From the NCBI RefSeq assembly GCF_019754935.1, contig NZ_JAGSOA010000002.1:124001-188000 (forward strand): a DNA stretch of 64,000 bases. The letters are read 5' to 3'. Shown here piece by piece: positions 27,379 through 36,811 of the stretch. The position numbers and the translations under genes were made by a program. The notes under the pieces were generated by a model that was given only the letters and a program-made list of their open reading frames with translations, made no database searches and was not told the DNA's origin. Position 1 is the stretch's first letter. Each line of letters starts with the position of its first letter. Source of the DNA: Corynebacterium parakroppenstedtii. GTDB taxonomy: Bacteria > Actinomycetota > Actinomycetes > Mycobacteriales > Mycobacteriaceae.

Positions 27379-27834
27379 TTATGTGTCCGAGTTGTCGAGA
27401 TAGCCCGGAATCTCCGTCGAGCACCCATATTCTTTCCCGGCGACCGCTCGAGCACGCGTGGGAATGGCCACCTTAAAGCGCTCGGTCTTCTCGCCACCCG
27501 ACGGGATCACAAATTCCCGACGCCCGACCTCGTTCTTGTCGTAATCCAGCGCGGTCACGATGCAATACGCTGCGCGAGAAGCGTCGTCACGTGTGACGTC
27601 GACAGTAAAATTCAGGAGCGAATCGTTGGGGCGGTCAAAACCTGCTGACGAAATAGAGACGTCGGGGGAGGATTCGTTGCGCCACTGATTCCACATGTAT
27701 AAACCGCTGATGACCAGCACGAGAACAACTCCGATAATGATGACTTTGCCGGAGATCGATGCCGACCGTGATGAGCCATAACGTTGTTCTTCGATGGTCT
27801 GGCTTGTGGGCGACTGGGAATCCTGGTCGGTCAT
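27379..27834 (-). CDS. DUF4307 membrane protein
   Basis: 151 residues: polar N-terminus with the short block EQRYG, one membrane segment (about 29-48), and an extracytoplasmic beta-rich domain with two cysteines (AAYCIV, KEYGCST). This architecture and the position between greA and mca are those of DUF4307 (Rv1081c). No function is known. Probably transcribed with greA. Confidence 0.85.
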   Translation of the reverse strand: MTDQDSQSPTSQTIEEQRYGSSRSASISGKVIIIGVVLVLVISGLYMWNQWRNESSPDVSISSAGFDRPNDSLLNFTVDVTRDDASRAAYCIVTALDYDKNEVGRREFVIPSGGEKTERFKVAIPTRARAVAGKEYGCSTEIPGYLDNSDT

Positions 27835-28190
27835 GTCTCCTATAGTACGACAGGAGTTACTGATGATAGAGCCGCAGGGGATAGCGCCGGAGCGCTAGTT
27901 GAAAACCGGGGACATTCCACGTAAAAAGTGATATGTCACAGAAATGGATGTTCCAGCTTGGCCATGGGGTAGTAGTGGGTGATCACACGGTATCGGTGAA
28001 AACCGTTCCGTGTTATCAACTTTGGATATCAACTTTGTTTGCAACCCTTATGTGGATTTCTTGCTGGTACCAAATATCTTGGTTATACCCGATAGTGTGA
28101 GCGCGTTAAGCTCGTACACCAGTGGCTCACCACAGCTATCAGCGGCTCAATGAGCCCAATTAATTTATTAACAAACTCGGAGGATATGTC
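27835..28190. other. Intergenic region upstream of mca
   Basis: 356 bp between divergent genes without an ORF. It holds the inverted repeat at 27980-28018 and just before mca the ribosome-binding site GGAGG. Confidence 0.45.
27980..28018. repeat. Inverted repeat upstream of mca
   Basis: TGATCACACGG (27980-27990) and CCGTGTTATCA (28008-28018) match at 10 of 11 pairs, with a second nested pair CGGT/ACCG inside. About 170 bp before mca. Could be an operator or a leader hairpin. Confidence 0.4.
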
Positions 28191-29129
28191 ATGACCGGAT
28201 TTCGACTCTTAGCAATTCACGCACACCCGGATGATGAATCTAGTAAAGGGGCAGCGACGTTAGCCCGGTACGCCAATGAAGGTAATGAAGTTATGGTCTT
28301 GACCTGCACGGGCGGCGAGCGTGGCTCGATCCTTAACCCTGCTATGGACCGCCCCGAGGTCCGCGAGAACATGATTGAATTGCGTAAGAAAGAAATGGCC
28401 AAAGCTGCCGAAATTCTGGGAATTAAGCAGCGCTGGTTAGGTTATGTCGACTCCGGCCTGCCCGAAGGTGACCCTCTGCCACCGCTGCCGGAGGGCTCAT
28501 TTGCATTAGCTAATACAGAGGAAGCCACGGCAGAAGTCGTTGAGGTCATTCGCGAATTCCGCCCGCACGTCATGATCACGTATGACGAGAACGGTGGATA
28601 CCCTCATCCCGACCACATCAAGACCCATGCGGTGTCTGTCCGCGCATGGTTGCGCGCCGGGGACCCGGACTTCCACCCAGAAAAAGGCGAGCCGTGGGTT
28701 GTGTCGAAAATGTACTACACCCACGGATTCGTGAAGAGCCGGTTCCTTGCTCTCCACAACGATTTCATTAACCGCGGACTGCCTAGCCCGTACCAGGACC
28801 GCGTCGACAAGGCCGATGAGTGGCCGGATTTGATGGAACGGGTGACCACGCAAGTCAATGTGGCAGATTTCTTCCACAAGCGTGACGACGCACTCCGCGC
28901 TCACGCGACACAGATCGATCCACACAGTCGGTGGTTCGCGGTTTCGCCTGAGGACCAGAGAAGAGTGTGGCCGACTGAGGAATTCGAGTTGGCTGCCAGC
29001 CGCGTTGACACGTCGCTCCCGGAAAACGATCTGTTTGCTGGCGTCGATCCTGATCGCCAGCCGGAGAATGTTCCCGGGATGGTGTCCGAAGCTGCTCGTC
29101 AAGAGTATTCCCAGGGCGACGACGACTAG
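28191..29129 (+). CDS. mca: Mycothiol S-conjugate amidase
   Basis: Zinc amidase that cleaves mycothiol adducts of electrophiles and antibiotics so the mercapturic acid can be exported. 312 residues. LmbE-fold motifs: AHPDDESSKG at residues 10-19 and the second metal motif YPHPDHIKTH at about 141-150. The paralogue MshB has the same fold; Mca is favoured by length, the long C-terminal region and synteny with Rv1082. The ATG is preceded by GGAGG at 7-8 nt. Marks the organism as mycothiol-using. Confidence 0.95.
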   Translation: MTGFRLLAIHAHPDDESSKGAATLARYANEGNEVMVLTCTGGERGSILNPAMDRPEVRENMIELRKKEMAKAAEILGIKQRWLGYVDSGLPEGDPLPPLPEGSFALANTEEATAEVVEVIREFRPHVMITYDENGGYPHPDHIKTHAVSVRAWLRAGDPDFHPEKGEPWVVSKMYYTHGFVKSRFLALHNDFINRGLPSPYQDRVDKADEWPDLMERVTTQVNVADFFHKRDDALRAHATQIDPHSRWFAVSPEDQRRVWPTEEFELAASRVDTSLPENDLFAGVDPDRQPENVPGMVSEAARQEYSQGDDD

Positions 29130-29349
29130 CCAGTCGCGATAGCGTGCTTGCATCGTTTTAGCGCGCCCGCCGCCGATAGTGCGCCCACCGTCGATGACAT
29201 CGCTTTTCGACGGTGATGTCACAGGTGGGCCGCAACGACGTACACTATTCCCGAGACTAATCCGCTGTGCCGTTTACCCGCTGCGCCTTTCGGTGCTGGC
29301 GGAAGCGTCGCTTGGTTAGTCGGACGGTCATGAAAAAGGAGCAGGAGTA

Positions 29350-29769
29350 GTGGCAGTGATCATGGGATACGACGTAGCAGCAGAGTTGGTGTTTCTCGGT
29401 GGGGCTAAACTCTCTACGATGTCTACTCACCTGGCGGTTACTACGGGAGGGATCCTCGCCCAGCAGGAAAAGGGCGGTCCACTGGGGCCTGAATTCGGTA
29501 AAGCGTCGCCGGTAGGCCTTCTGATACTCATTGCGCTTTTAGTCGTCGTTATTATTCTTGGCCGTTCGGCGACGAAGCGAATTAAAAATTTAAACCGACG
29601 CCGCGCATTCGCCGAAAAAGAAGGTATCGACGTCTTTGACGCCGAAGAAATTGATCGTCGCATGGCCGAAAAAGGTCTACAGGACGTCAATGCGAATTCG
29701 CGTTTTCCGGAATTCCGATTGAAGCATAAATCACGGCCGAAAAAAGCAGACGGAACGACGGATAAATAG
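29350..29769 (+). CDS. Small membrane protein of the mca locus (Rv1083-like)
   Basis: Up to 139 residues. One membrane helix at about 55-70 (LLILIALLVVVIILG) is followed by a basic cytoplasmic tail with the recognisable block NRRRAFAEKEGIDVFD and a Lys-rich end. The N-terminal ~50 residues are weakly hydrophobic. The GTG at 29350 has AGGAG only 2 nt before it; the GTG at 29356 (8 nt) or ATG at 29362 fits better, so the protein may be 2-4 residues shorter. Position after mca matches Rv1083. Function unknown. Confidence 0.75.
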   Translation: MAVIMGYDVAAELVFLGGAKLSTMSTHLAVTTGGILAQQEKGGPLGPEFGKASPVGLLILIALLVVVIILGRSATKRIKNLNRRRAFAEKEGIDVFDAEEIDRRMAEKGLQDVNANSRFPEFRLKHKSRPKKADGTTDK

Positions 29770-29797
29770 AATCTAGCTACGATCGTTTACTTTTCTT

Positions 29798-30928
29798 ATG
29801 CGCCCTACTTCTGGAACCTCGCCTATCGCACCGCATAACGCCGCGACCACCGCATCTGCTCCGCGTACCGACGTCTCGCCTGTTCGTCCTTTACCGTCGC
29901 CTCGGGAACTCCGGCACGACATTGCGCTGGACGCGGATGCCCGTCGGCTAGTCGAGTCGAGCCGGCGAACTATCGCGAACATTATTCACGGGCGGGACCA
30001 TCGTTTACTCGTTATTGTCGGCCCGTGTTCCATCCACGACCGCGATGCAGCATATGACTACGCCACGCGCCTTGCTGAGCAGGCACAACGCTATTCCGAC
30101 CGCCTCTTAATCGTCATGAGGGTGTATGGCGAAAAGCCTCGCACAACGGTGGGATGGAAAGGGCTTGTCAACGACCCCGACCTCGACGGGAGCGGGGATA
30201 TCACCCGGGGTTTGGCTCTAGAGCGAGAAGTATTCCGCGACGTCCTTTCGCTAGGCCTGCCGACGGCGACCGAGTTTGTGGAACCGCTCGCAACGAGTTA
30301 CATCCACGACGCTGTGTCGTGGGGCGCCATCGGAGCGCGGACCGTTCAGAGCCAAGTACACCGTCAATTAGCGTCATCGCTGCCCATGCCTATCGGATTC
30401 AAAAACGCCACCGATGGCAGTACTCAGCAGGCCATTGATGCGATTCGGGCGGCGTCGGCGGCCCATCATTTCGTCGGAGCAGATGACGACGGTCGCGTTG
30501 GAGTGATCAGCTCTCTCGGAAATACGGACGGTCATGTGATCCTCCGTGGCGGTGAATCTGGGCCGAATTACGGAACAGAGAGCGTCCTCACCGCCACCGA
30601 CCGGCTCACCGCAGCCGGCCTGCACCCGGCAGTGACCATCGACGCGTCACACGGGAATTCTGGCAAAGACCATATCCGCCAGCGTGCCGTCGTTACTGAT
30701 ATTGCTGAACGGATCGCCGAGGGTGAGCCGGGAATCAATGGTGTGATGATGGAATCCTTCCTGGTCCCCGGCAAACAGGCCCACGATGAGGACATGATCC
30801 GTCGGCACGGCAAAGAGGCGTTGACATATGGTCAATCGATCACCGACGCCTGCATGGGGTGGGATGCCACGGTGAGCGCGCTCGACGAACTCGCCCATGC
30901 CGTTTACACGAGGGGACACGGCGCATAG
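29798..30928 (+). CDS. aroF: DAHP synthase, class I (shikimate pathway entry)
   Basis: Condenses PEP and erythrose 4-phosphate to DAHP. 376 residues. Class I AroF/G/H marks: IVGPCSIHD (PEP site), MRVYGEKPRTTVGWKG, VSWGAIGARTVQSQVHRQLA, GFKNATDGS, RGGESGPNYG and DASHGNSGKDH with the metal-binding His. In E. coli these isozymes are inhibited by aromatic amino acids; effector preference cannot be read here. The first ~30 residues are Ala/Thr/Pro-rich. In C. glutamicum I recall the same gene next to uppS, where it is called aroF. Starts 28 bp after the small membrane protein gene and ends 9 bp before uppS. Confidence 0.94.
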   Translation: MRPTSGTSPIAPHNAATTASAPRTDVSPVRPLPSPRELRHDIALDADARRLVESSRRTIANIIHGRDHRLLVIVGPCSIHDRDAAYDYATRLAEQAQRYSDRLLIVMRVYGEKPRTTVGWKGLVNDPDLDGSGDITRGLALEREVFRDVLSLGLPTATEFVEPLATSYIHDAVSWGAIGARTVQSQVHRQLASSLPMPIGFKNATDGSTQQAIDAIRAASAAHHFVGADDDGRVGVISSLGNTDGHVILRGGESGPNYGTESVLTATDRLTAAGLHPAVTIDASHGNSGKDHIRQRAVVTDIAERIAEGEPGINGVMMESFLVPGKQAHDEDMIRRHGKEALTYGQSITDACMGWDATVSALDELAHAVYTRGHGA

Positions 30929-30937
30929 GCGTACCAT

Positions 30938-31918
30938 ATGAGCGTGACTATTCCGCCCAACACCCGCTGCGATGATGGCCGCGTGCCCGAAAGCCGGCTG
31001 GTGTCATTAGCGCGTCAAGCTGGGAAACGCGCTCGTGCCGCTTGTAAACGCGTTGCCCTCATGGCGACCTACCCGTTGTACGAGGCCAGCTTGGTGAGGG
31101 CACTTGAGGGGAAGTCCGTACCCCGGCACATCGCCGTCATGTGCGACGGTAACCGACGGTGGGCGCGGGAAGCTGGGTTTATCGACGTGAGTCACGGCCA
31201 CCGCGTCGGCGCGAAGAAAATCAGTGAGCTTGTCCAATGGTCCGGTGAACGCGGGATTGAACTGGTCACTATTTATTTGTTGAGCACGGAAAATCTCCAC
31301 CGCGATAAGGCTGAGCTGGAGCTTTTATGCAGAATCATCGGAGACGTGTCCGATGAATTGGCGAAATCGAAGTTAAACGCACGGCTTCGTGTGGTGGGTC
31401 ACCGCGATATTCTTCCCGACGCTCTCACCGACCGTCTTGCGGCGAATGAAAAAGCGACCGCTGACCATACCGGGGTGTGCGTCAACATGGCCGTTGGCTA
31501 CGGTGGGCGGCAGGAAATAGTTGACGCCGTGAGGTCCTTGCTGGAGGACCGGGTTAAAGAGAAGCATGAGGCATTTCGGGAATCCTCGACGAAGGACGGT
31601 GAAAGCGCTCATCAGGTTGATTCGGCATCCTCGTCCAAGGCCAGCGAACTGGGGGATGACCAGCGGTTCTCTCTTGACGACATAGCGGAAGCAATCACCG
31701 TGCAAGGAATCTCTGACCACTTGTACACTTCTGGCCAGCCTGATCCGGATTTGGTTATCCGCACGTCTGGGGAACAGCGGTTGTCAGGTTTCCTTTTGTG
31801 GCAATCGGCCTATTCGGAGATTTGGTTTACTGACACGTATTGGCCAGCTTTTCGACGTGTAGATTTTCTCCGCGCATTACGCGACTTTTCACGACGGAAC
31901 CGTCGGTTCGGGCGGTAA
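30938..31918 (+). CDS. uppS: cis-prenyltransferase (Z-FPP / undecaprenyl diphosphate synthase type)
   Basis: Makes polyprenyl diphosphate for cell-wall lipid carriers. 326 residues. UPP-synthase motifs: HIAVMCDGNRRWARE (catalytic Asp, about 64-78), TIYLLSTENLHR, AVGYGGRQEIVDA, and the C-terminal RTSGEQRLSGFLLWQ plus SEIWFTDTYWPAF. These match the short-chain Rv1086 enzyme closely. An insertion of ~40 Ser/Lys/Asp/Glu residues (about 205-245) lies between GRQEIVDAVRSLL and the IAEAITVQGI helix and is absent from the usual proteins. Chain length of the product is not decided by the sequence. Convergent with coaA, 4 bp apart. Confidence 0.92.
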   Translation: MSVTIPPNTRCDDGRVPESRLVSLARQAGKRARAACKRVALMATYPLYEASLVRALEGKSVPRHIAVMCDGNRRWAREAGFIDVSHGHRVGAKKISELVQWSGERGIELVTIYLLSTENLHRDKAELELLCRIIGDVSDELAKSKLNARLRVVGHRDILPDALTDRLAANEKATADHTGVCVNMAVGYGGRQEIVDAVRSLLEDRVKEKHEAFRESSTKDGESAHQVDSASSSKASELGDDQRFSLDDIAEAITVQGISDHLYTSGQPDPDLVIRTSGEQRLSGFLLWQSAYSEIWFTDTYWPAFRRVDFLRALRDFSRRNRRFGR

Positions 31919-31922
31919 CGCG

Positions 31923-32858
31923 TCACACTTTCCGCATGCGAACGCGCTGCACAGAGTGGTCTTCGCCCTTCATGAGCACCAAAGACGCACGAGGTCGCGT
32001 CGGCAAGACATTCTCCGTCAAGTTCGGCAAATTGACTCGCTGCCAGATTTCACGGGCTTCCCGGATGGCCGTGTCGTCGTCAAGCTCGGCAAAATGGTGG
32101 AAGTGTGCGTCGGGATCGGAAAACGAGATATGTCGCAATTGCAAAAAGCGATCCACATACCATTGTTCAATGTCACGGGGATGGGCATCGACATAAACGC
32201 TGAACTCAAAGAAATCAGACACCATCAACGTGGGGCCTGTTTGAAGAACATTGAGCCCTTCAATAATTAAAATATCCGGCCGGTCAACAGTAATAAACGT
32301 ATCGGGGACAATGTCATACAACTCGTGGGAATACACGGGTACGCGAACGTTACGGGAGCCGGCTTTCACGTCGGTAATAAAACGTAATAATGCACGCCGA
32401 TTAAAACTCTCGGGATAACCTTTTCGATCCAAAATGCCGCGTCGCGTTAACTCGGCAGTGGGATAAAGAAAGCCGTCCGTTGTGACCAGATCAACCTTAG
32501 GATGAGAATCCCACCGCTGAAGCAACCTCTGTAACAAACGAGCTGTCGTCGATTTGCCGACGGCGACGGACCCCGCGATACCAATGATGAAAGGAATATG
32601 GGGAACGTCTTCCCCCAAGAACGTTGCTGTCGCCTGGCCCAACCGTTGATGGGCCTCCACCTGAAGATGGATGAGACGCGATAACGGCAAATAAACCTCG
32701 GTCACTTCATCCAGCGCAATGTTCTCGCCCACACCGCGGAGCTCTCTGACCTCGGCCTCGGTCAGCACCTGAGGTTGAGACATGCGCAAGCGTTTCCATT
32801 GGTGTCTGTTGAATTCCAGATAGGGGCTGGATTCAGTCGCACGTGACATGTGTTCCAT
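31923..32858 (-). CDS. coaA: Pantothenate kinase type I
   Basis: First step of coenzyme A synthesis. 311 residues, normal for CoaA. P-loop [12 protein letters not shown] at 93-104, then VTTDGFLYP, the pantothenate-site Tyr in YDIVPD and the strongly conserved IIEGLNVLQ. Feedback by CoA is typical of this type. Divergent from glyA with about 108 bp between. The ATG three codons in (32849) is an alternative start. Confidence 0.96.
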   Translation of the reverse strand: MEHMSRATESSPYLEFNRHQWKRLRMSQPQVLTEAEVRELRGVGENIALDEVTEVYLPLSRLIHLQVEAHQRLGQATATFLGEDVPHIPFIIGIAGSVAVGKSTTARLLQRLLQRWDSHPKVDLVTTDGFLYPTAELTRRGILDRKGYPESFNRRALLRFITDVKAGSRNVRVPVYSHELYDIVPDTFITVDRPDILIIEGLNVLQTGPTLMVSDFFEFSVYVDAHPRDIEQWYVDRFLQLRHISFSDPDAHFHHFAELDDDTAIREAREIWQRVNLPNLTENVLPTRPRASLVLMKGEDHSVQRVRMRKV

Positions 32859-32966
32859 TGTGCCCCGCCGAATGACCTATCTCATAAGTGGGGTACATAA
32901 TCGATACTCCCATTAAGCTATGGGGTAGTTCTGCAATCACGCCATCCCCAGCGAGGAAGGGCCTTC

Positions 32967-34313
32967 ATGAGTAATTCTTCATCACGCACGACCCCGTCAA
33001 CCGCTAACATCCCTGATCAGCTACTTAATCAGCCTTTATCCCAGCTCGACCCCGAGGTTGCCGACGCCATTGCCGGCGAATTGAGCCGCCAACGGAACAC
33101 GCTCGAGATGATCGCGAGTGAAAATTTCGTTCCCCGAGCGGTCCTTCAAGCCCAAGGCTCGGTGTTGACGAACAAATATGCGGAGGGATACCCGGGGCGT
33201 CGGTACTACGGGGGCTGCGAAAATGTGGACATCATTGAGGACCTCGCCAGGGACCGTGCCAAGAAGGTTTTCGGCGCGAAGTACGCCAATGTGCAGCCCC
33301 ATTCTGGTGCTCAGGCGAATGCGGCCGTGCTGATGGCCATCGCGAAGCCGGGCGACACGATCCTGGGCCTCTCCCTGGCTCATGGGGGACACTTGACCCA
33401 CGGGATGAAGCTCAACTTCTCCGGAAAGCTGTATAACGCGGTCGCTTATGAAGTAGACCCCACCACCATGACCATCGACATGGAGAAGGTTCGCCAGCAG
33501 GCTCTGGAGGAAAAGCCCTCCGTCATTATTGCCGGGTGGTCCGCCTACCCACGTCATGAGGATTTCGCGGCGTTCCGGGAGATCGCCGATGAGGTGGGCG
33601 CCACATTGTGGGTGGATATGGCTCACTTCGCGGGGTTGGTGGCTGCGGGTCTGCACCCATCTCCGGTTCCGCACGCGGATGTTGTCTCTACGACGATTCA
33701 TAAGACCTTGGGTGGTCCTCGCTCAGGAATGATCCTGACGAATGATCTCGACCTCTTCAAGAAGATCAACTCGGCTGTTTTCCCAGGCCAGCAGGGTGGT
33801 CCTTTGATGCACGCGATCGCTGGGAAAGCCGTCGCGATGAAAATCGCGGGGTCAGAGGAATTCCGGGATCGTCAGCGACGAACCATCGCCGGAGCCCGTA
33901 TTTTGGCCAACCGTCTGACTCAGGACGATGCGGGTGAGGCGGGTATCGACGTCCTCACCGGCGGTACCGATGTTCACCTCGTCCTTGTTGATCTGCGTCA
34001 TTCGTCGTTAAATGGCCAGGAAGCTGAGGATGCCCTCCATGATGTGGGAATCACGGTGAACCGCAATGCGGTGCCCTTTGATCCGCGTCCGCCCATGGTC
34101 ACCTCTGGACTCAGGATCGGAACGTCGGCCCTGGCGACCCGCGGATTTGATCAAGAAGCATTTGGGGAAGTTGCCGACATTATCGCGGAGACGCTGATCA
34201 GCGGCCACCAAGGCAAGTCCGACGAGGTCCGCGATGACCTACGTCAGCGGGTTGAGGCCCTAGCGGCACAATTCCCCCTCTATGACGGTCTGGAAGATTG
34301 GACACTGATGTAA
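32967..34313 (+). CDS. glyA: Serine hydroxymethyltransferase
   Basis: PLP enzyme that interconverts serine and glycine and feeds one-carbon units to folate. 448 residues; the N-terminal ~20 are a polar extension. Marks: [48 protein letters not shown] and the PLP-lysine motif [14 protein letters not shown] with Lys246. The ATG follows AGGAAGG at normal spacing. Followed by pncA 2 bp after the stop, so the two are co-transcribed. Confidence 0.97.
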   Translation: MSNSSSRTTPSTANIPDQLLNQPLSQLDPEVADAIAGELSRQRNTLEMIASENFVPRAVLQAQGSVLTNKYAEGYPGRRYYGGCENVDIIEDLARDRAKKVFGAKYANVQPHSGAQANAAVLMAIAKPGDTILGLSLAHGGHLTHGMKLNFSGKLYNAVAYEVDPTTMTIDMEKVRQQALEEKPSVIIAGWSAYPRHEDFAAFREIADEVGATLWVDMAHFAGLVAAGLHPSPVPHADVVSTTIHKTLGGPRSGMILTNDLDLFKKINSAVFPGQQGGPLMHAIAGKAVAMKIAGSEEFRDRQRRTIAGARILANRLTQDDAGEAGIDVLTGGTDVHLVLVDLRHSSLNGQEAEDALHDVGITVNRNAVPFDPRPPMVTSGLRIGTSALATRGFDQEAFGEVADIIAETLISGHQGKSDEVRDDLRQRVEALAAQFPLYDGLEDWTLM

Positions 34314-34315
34314 TC

Positions 34316-34966
34316 ATGCGCGATACGACTAGTTCCTCACACACGCACGGAGCGGACGCTGAACCAACTCACCGATGCTTAGTCATTGTGGACGTGCAGA
34401 ATGATTTCTGCCCTGGTGGTGCCCTGGCCTGCGAAGGTGGTGACACCGTGGCCACGGGTATCTCCGACTATGTCCAGCGCCCGGACATTGTCGCCAAGTA
34501 TGACTTCATTGTGGGAACTAAGGATTGGCATATCGACCCCGGTTCGCACTTCGCCCCGCAAAGTGTGGAGCCCGATTTCGTTGAGACGTGGCCGGTCCAC
34601 TGCAAGGTTGGCACCCCGGGAGCTGACTCGCACCCCAACCTTGATGTCTCATCTGTCGACTACTGGTTCCTGAAGGGCGAATATGAGGCCGCCTATAGCG
34701 GTTTTGAGGGTTATCTAGAAGGAACTGATGAGGCCTCGGGCGGTGGGCAACCAGAGAGGCTAGGCCCCTGGTTGCGTAAGCAGGGGATCGAGTCTATCGA
34801 CGTCTGCGGGATTGCGACAGATTTCTGCGTGAAGGCGACGGTGCTCGATGGAATTGCGGAAGGATTCATCGTCACCCTTCTCCCGGAGTTGTGTGCGGGT
34901 GTTGCCCCTGATTCCAGCGCGAAAGCTGTGGAAGATATGAAGCATGCAGGCGCATCTGTGCGTTAA
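34316..34966 (+). CDS. pncA: Nicotinamidase
   Basis: Hydrolyses nicotinamide to nicotinate in the NAD salvage pathway; in mycobacteria it also activates pyrazinamide. From the ATG at 34316 it is 217 residues. Catalytic triad and metal site are visible: Asp in IVDVQNDFCPGG, the metal residues in TKDWHIDPGSHF, Lys in WFLKGEYEAAYS and nucleophile Cys in GIATDFCVKATVLDG. The ATG begins 2 bp after the glyA stop; a TTG at 34298 would overlap glyA and is less likely. A strong terminator follows 20 bp after the stop. Confidence 0.93.
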   Translation: MRDTTSSSHTHGADAEPTHRCLVIVDVQNDFCPGGALACEGGDTVATGISDYVQRPDIVAKYDFIVGTKDWHIDPGSHFAPQSVEPDFVETWPVHCKVGTPGADSHPNLDVSSVDYWFLKGEYEAAYSGFEGYLEGTDEASGGGQPERLGPWLRKQGIESIDVCGIATDFCVKATVLDGIAEGFIVTLLPELCAGVAPDSSAKAVEDMKHAGASVR

Positions 34967-34985
34967 CTTCTGATTCTGATAAGTG

Positions 34986-35028
34986 AAACGGCACTGTGAT
35001 GGTTGACGAGGCCATCACAGTGCCGTTT
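34986..35028 (+). terminator. Strong terminator after pncA
   Basis: AAACGGCACTGTGATGG (34986-35002) pairs with CCATCACAGTGCCGTTT (35012-35028): a perfect 17-bp stem with a 9-nt loop and A/T ends, so possibly active on both strands. Confidence 0.92.
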
Positions 35029-35272
35029 CTATTCCGGAGGTCGATATTGGCGACGACAGTGCTGGTGTCCTCGGCGCCTGGAGGAGGTGACGAGCGCTGA
35101 GGGAAGGCAGATCAGGAAGGGGAGAAGAGGAATGACCCTTGCCGATCGAACCAGCACAACCAGTATCGATTTTCATCACTGTGCACCACTCTGAGATGCT
35201 CCGCCTACCTAGGGAACCCCTGATGTCCCCGGGTGGTAGAGCGTTCTCGAACATCCCGCTGCGGTACGACCT

Positions 35273-35291
35273 TCAATTTAGCCTTACCTAA
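35273..35291. promoter_or_regulatory. Candidate DtxR (iron repressor) box
   Basis: TCAATTTAGCCTTACCTAA agrees with the corynebacterial DtxR consensus TTAGGTTAGCCTAACCTAA at 15 of 19 positions by eye, all of the mismatches but one in the left half. It is 280 bp before the nearest plus-strand gene, so the target is uncertain. Confidence 0.4.
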
Positions 35292-35570
35292 AGCAATCCG
35301 TCAATGATTTAAGAAACTTATTTGTATCAATAATTGAAATCGCCTGGTCAGTGGGATTTTGGCCAATCTAATCCGGGGGTAATTTTTACCCCCGGCCTTC
35401 TTATCTGACCATGTCAGGATTGAGAAATAGCACTCCTAAATCTGTGACATGGGTTACGATCGCATGTAAATCATGACCTACCACCTAAAGTAGTGTTCAC
35501 GTCGCGGTCACCTTCAGACCTCGAAAACTGCTGCTAATCACATTAAGAACAGATAAGGAGCGCATATCCC

Positions 35571-36746
35571 ATGAAGAACTTCTTACCCCGCACGATTTTC
35601 GATGACGAGCACAAGATGTTTCGTGAAACCGCCCGCGATTTCGTCGCTAAGGAGATCACTCCTCATGTCGGCCAGTGGCATGAACAGGGCTATTGCGATC
35701 GCGACATGTACAAAAAGGCCGGTGAGATCGGTCTTTTAGGAATTACTGCCGACGAAGAATTTGGCGGTGGAGGCATGGACGACTGGCGTTTTAACGCCAT
35801 CCTCTCGGAAGAGCTCGCTCAGTCTGATTGCGGTTCAGTCCTTGTCTCTGTGCAGACGATCAATGACTTGGTTGTTCCCTACCTCGAGCGCTTTGCCAAT
35901 GAGGAACAAAAAGAGCGCTTCCTGCGTCCACTCTGTGCTGGTGAGAAGATCGCGGCTATCGCTATGACCGAGCCGGGCGCCGGAGCCGACCTGGCAGGGA
36001 TCCGCACGCTTGCTAAGAAAGACGCCGACGGTAACTACATCGTGAATGGTGCCAAGACATTTATCTCCAATGGTGTCCAAGCAGATTTCACAATTATCGT
36101 GGCCGTTACTGACCCTGAAAAGGGCCGCGCCGGTGTTTCGCTCCTCATTGTTGAGGACGGTATGGAGGGGTACACCAAGACGGGGCCGCTGAAGAAAGTC
36201 GGCCTTAAGGCGCAGGACACCGCGGAATTGTCCTTTGAAAACGTCACCGTTCCCGCCGAGAACCTCCTCGGTGAGGAAGGTGCCGGTTTCGGTTACCTGA
36301 GGCACAACTTGGCGCAAGAGCGGCTATCGATTGCCGTTGGCTCTGTAGCGACCTCACGCCGTGCTTTCGATCTCGTTTACCAGCACAGCCAGGACCGTAA
36401 GACGTTCGGAAAACGACTGGTTGACCACCAGGCCTACGGGTGGATGCTCGCCGAAATGGCCACCAAGATCCAAGCTGCTCAGTCCTTCGTCGACGCCTGT
36501 ATCGAGGCAAAAGTCAAGGGCGAACTGGATGAGACGACTGCGGCGATGGCTAAGTGGTGGACCACGGACCTGCAGGTCGAAGTGGTGAACAACGCGCTGC
36601 AAATGCATGGTGGCTACGGCTTCATGATGGAGTACCCGATTGCTACGCATTACCTGGATACGCGCGTGCAGCCAATCTACGGCGGCCCGAACGAAATCAT
36701 GAAGGAAATCATTGCTCGTCGCCTCGCTAAGGGCGCTGGCAAGTAA
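35571..36746 (+). CDS. Acyl-CoA dehydrogenase
   Basis: FAD enzyme for the first oxidation step on an acyl-CoA. 391 residues. Order: N-terminal helices, the AMTEPGAGADLAGI flavin segment (about 129-142), AKTFISNG, and C-terminal LQMHGGYGFMMEYP. The medium-chain type has its catalytic Glu in the IYEGT position; here that position is IYGGPNE, while Glu is present in AQERLSIA (about 247-254), the location used by isovaleryl- and long-chain dehydrogenases. This suggests a branched or long-chain substrate (inference). The crotonase gene 66 bp downstream probably acts on its product. Confidence 0.9.
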   Translation: MKNFLPRTIFDDEHKMFRETARDFVAKEITPHVGQWHEQGYCDRDMYKKAGEIGLLGITADEEFGGGGMDDWRFNAILSEELAQSDCGSVLVSVQTINDLVVPYLERFANEEQKERFLRPLCAGEKIAAIAMTEPGAGADLAGIRTLAKKDADGNYIVNGAKTFISNGVQADFTIIVAVTDPEKGRAGVSLLIVEDGMEGYTKTGPLKKVGLKAQDTAELSFENVTVPAENLLGEEGAGFGYLRHNLAQERLSIAVGSVATSRRAFDLVYQHSQDRKTFGKRLVDHQAYGWMLAEMATKIQAAQSFVDACIEAKVKGELDETTAAMAKWWTTDLQVEVVNNALQMHGGYGFMMEYPIATHYLDTRVQPIYGGPNEIMKEIIARRLAKGAGK

Positions 36747-36811
36747 GGCACGACGAAACCACGGTGCGGTGAGCGGGCTCCGCATTCCCTACGGCAACCA
36801 GAAAGGCTGTT

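Larger units (their letters stand above)
34967..35570. other. Intergenic region upstream of acyl-CoA dehydrogenase
   Basis: 604 bp. Begins with the pncA terminator, then a small ORF at 35003-35194 that I do not believe, then an AT-rich part from about 35270 with a DtxR-like box and possible promoters for the downstream gene. Confidence 0.5.

Noticed and set aside
27928..27939. GTGATATGTCAC as a GlxR/CRP site upstream of mca
   Set aside because: The spacer between GTGA and TCAC is 4 bp; the GlxR consensus needs 6.
35443..35458. TGTGA-N6-TTACG as a GlxR site before the acyl-CoA dehydrogenase gene
   Set aside because: The right half has only 3 of 5 expected bases; too weak to annotate.
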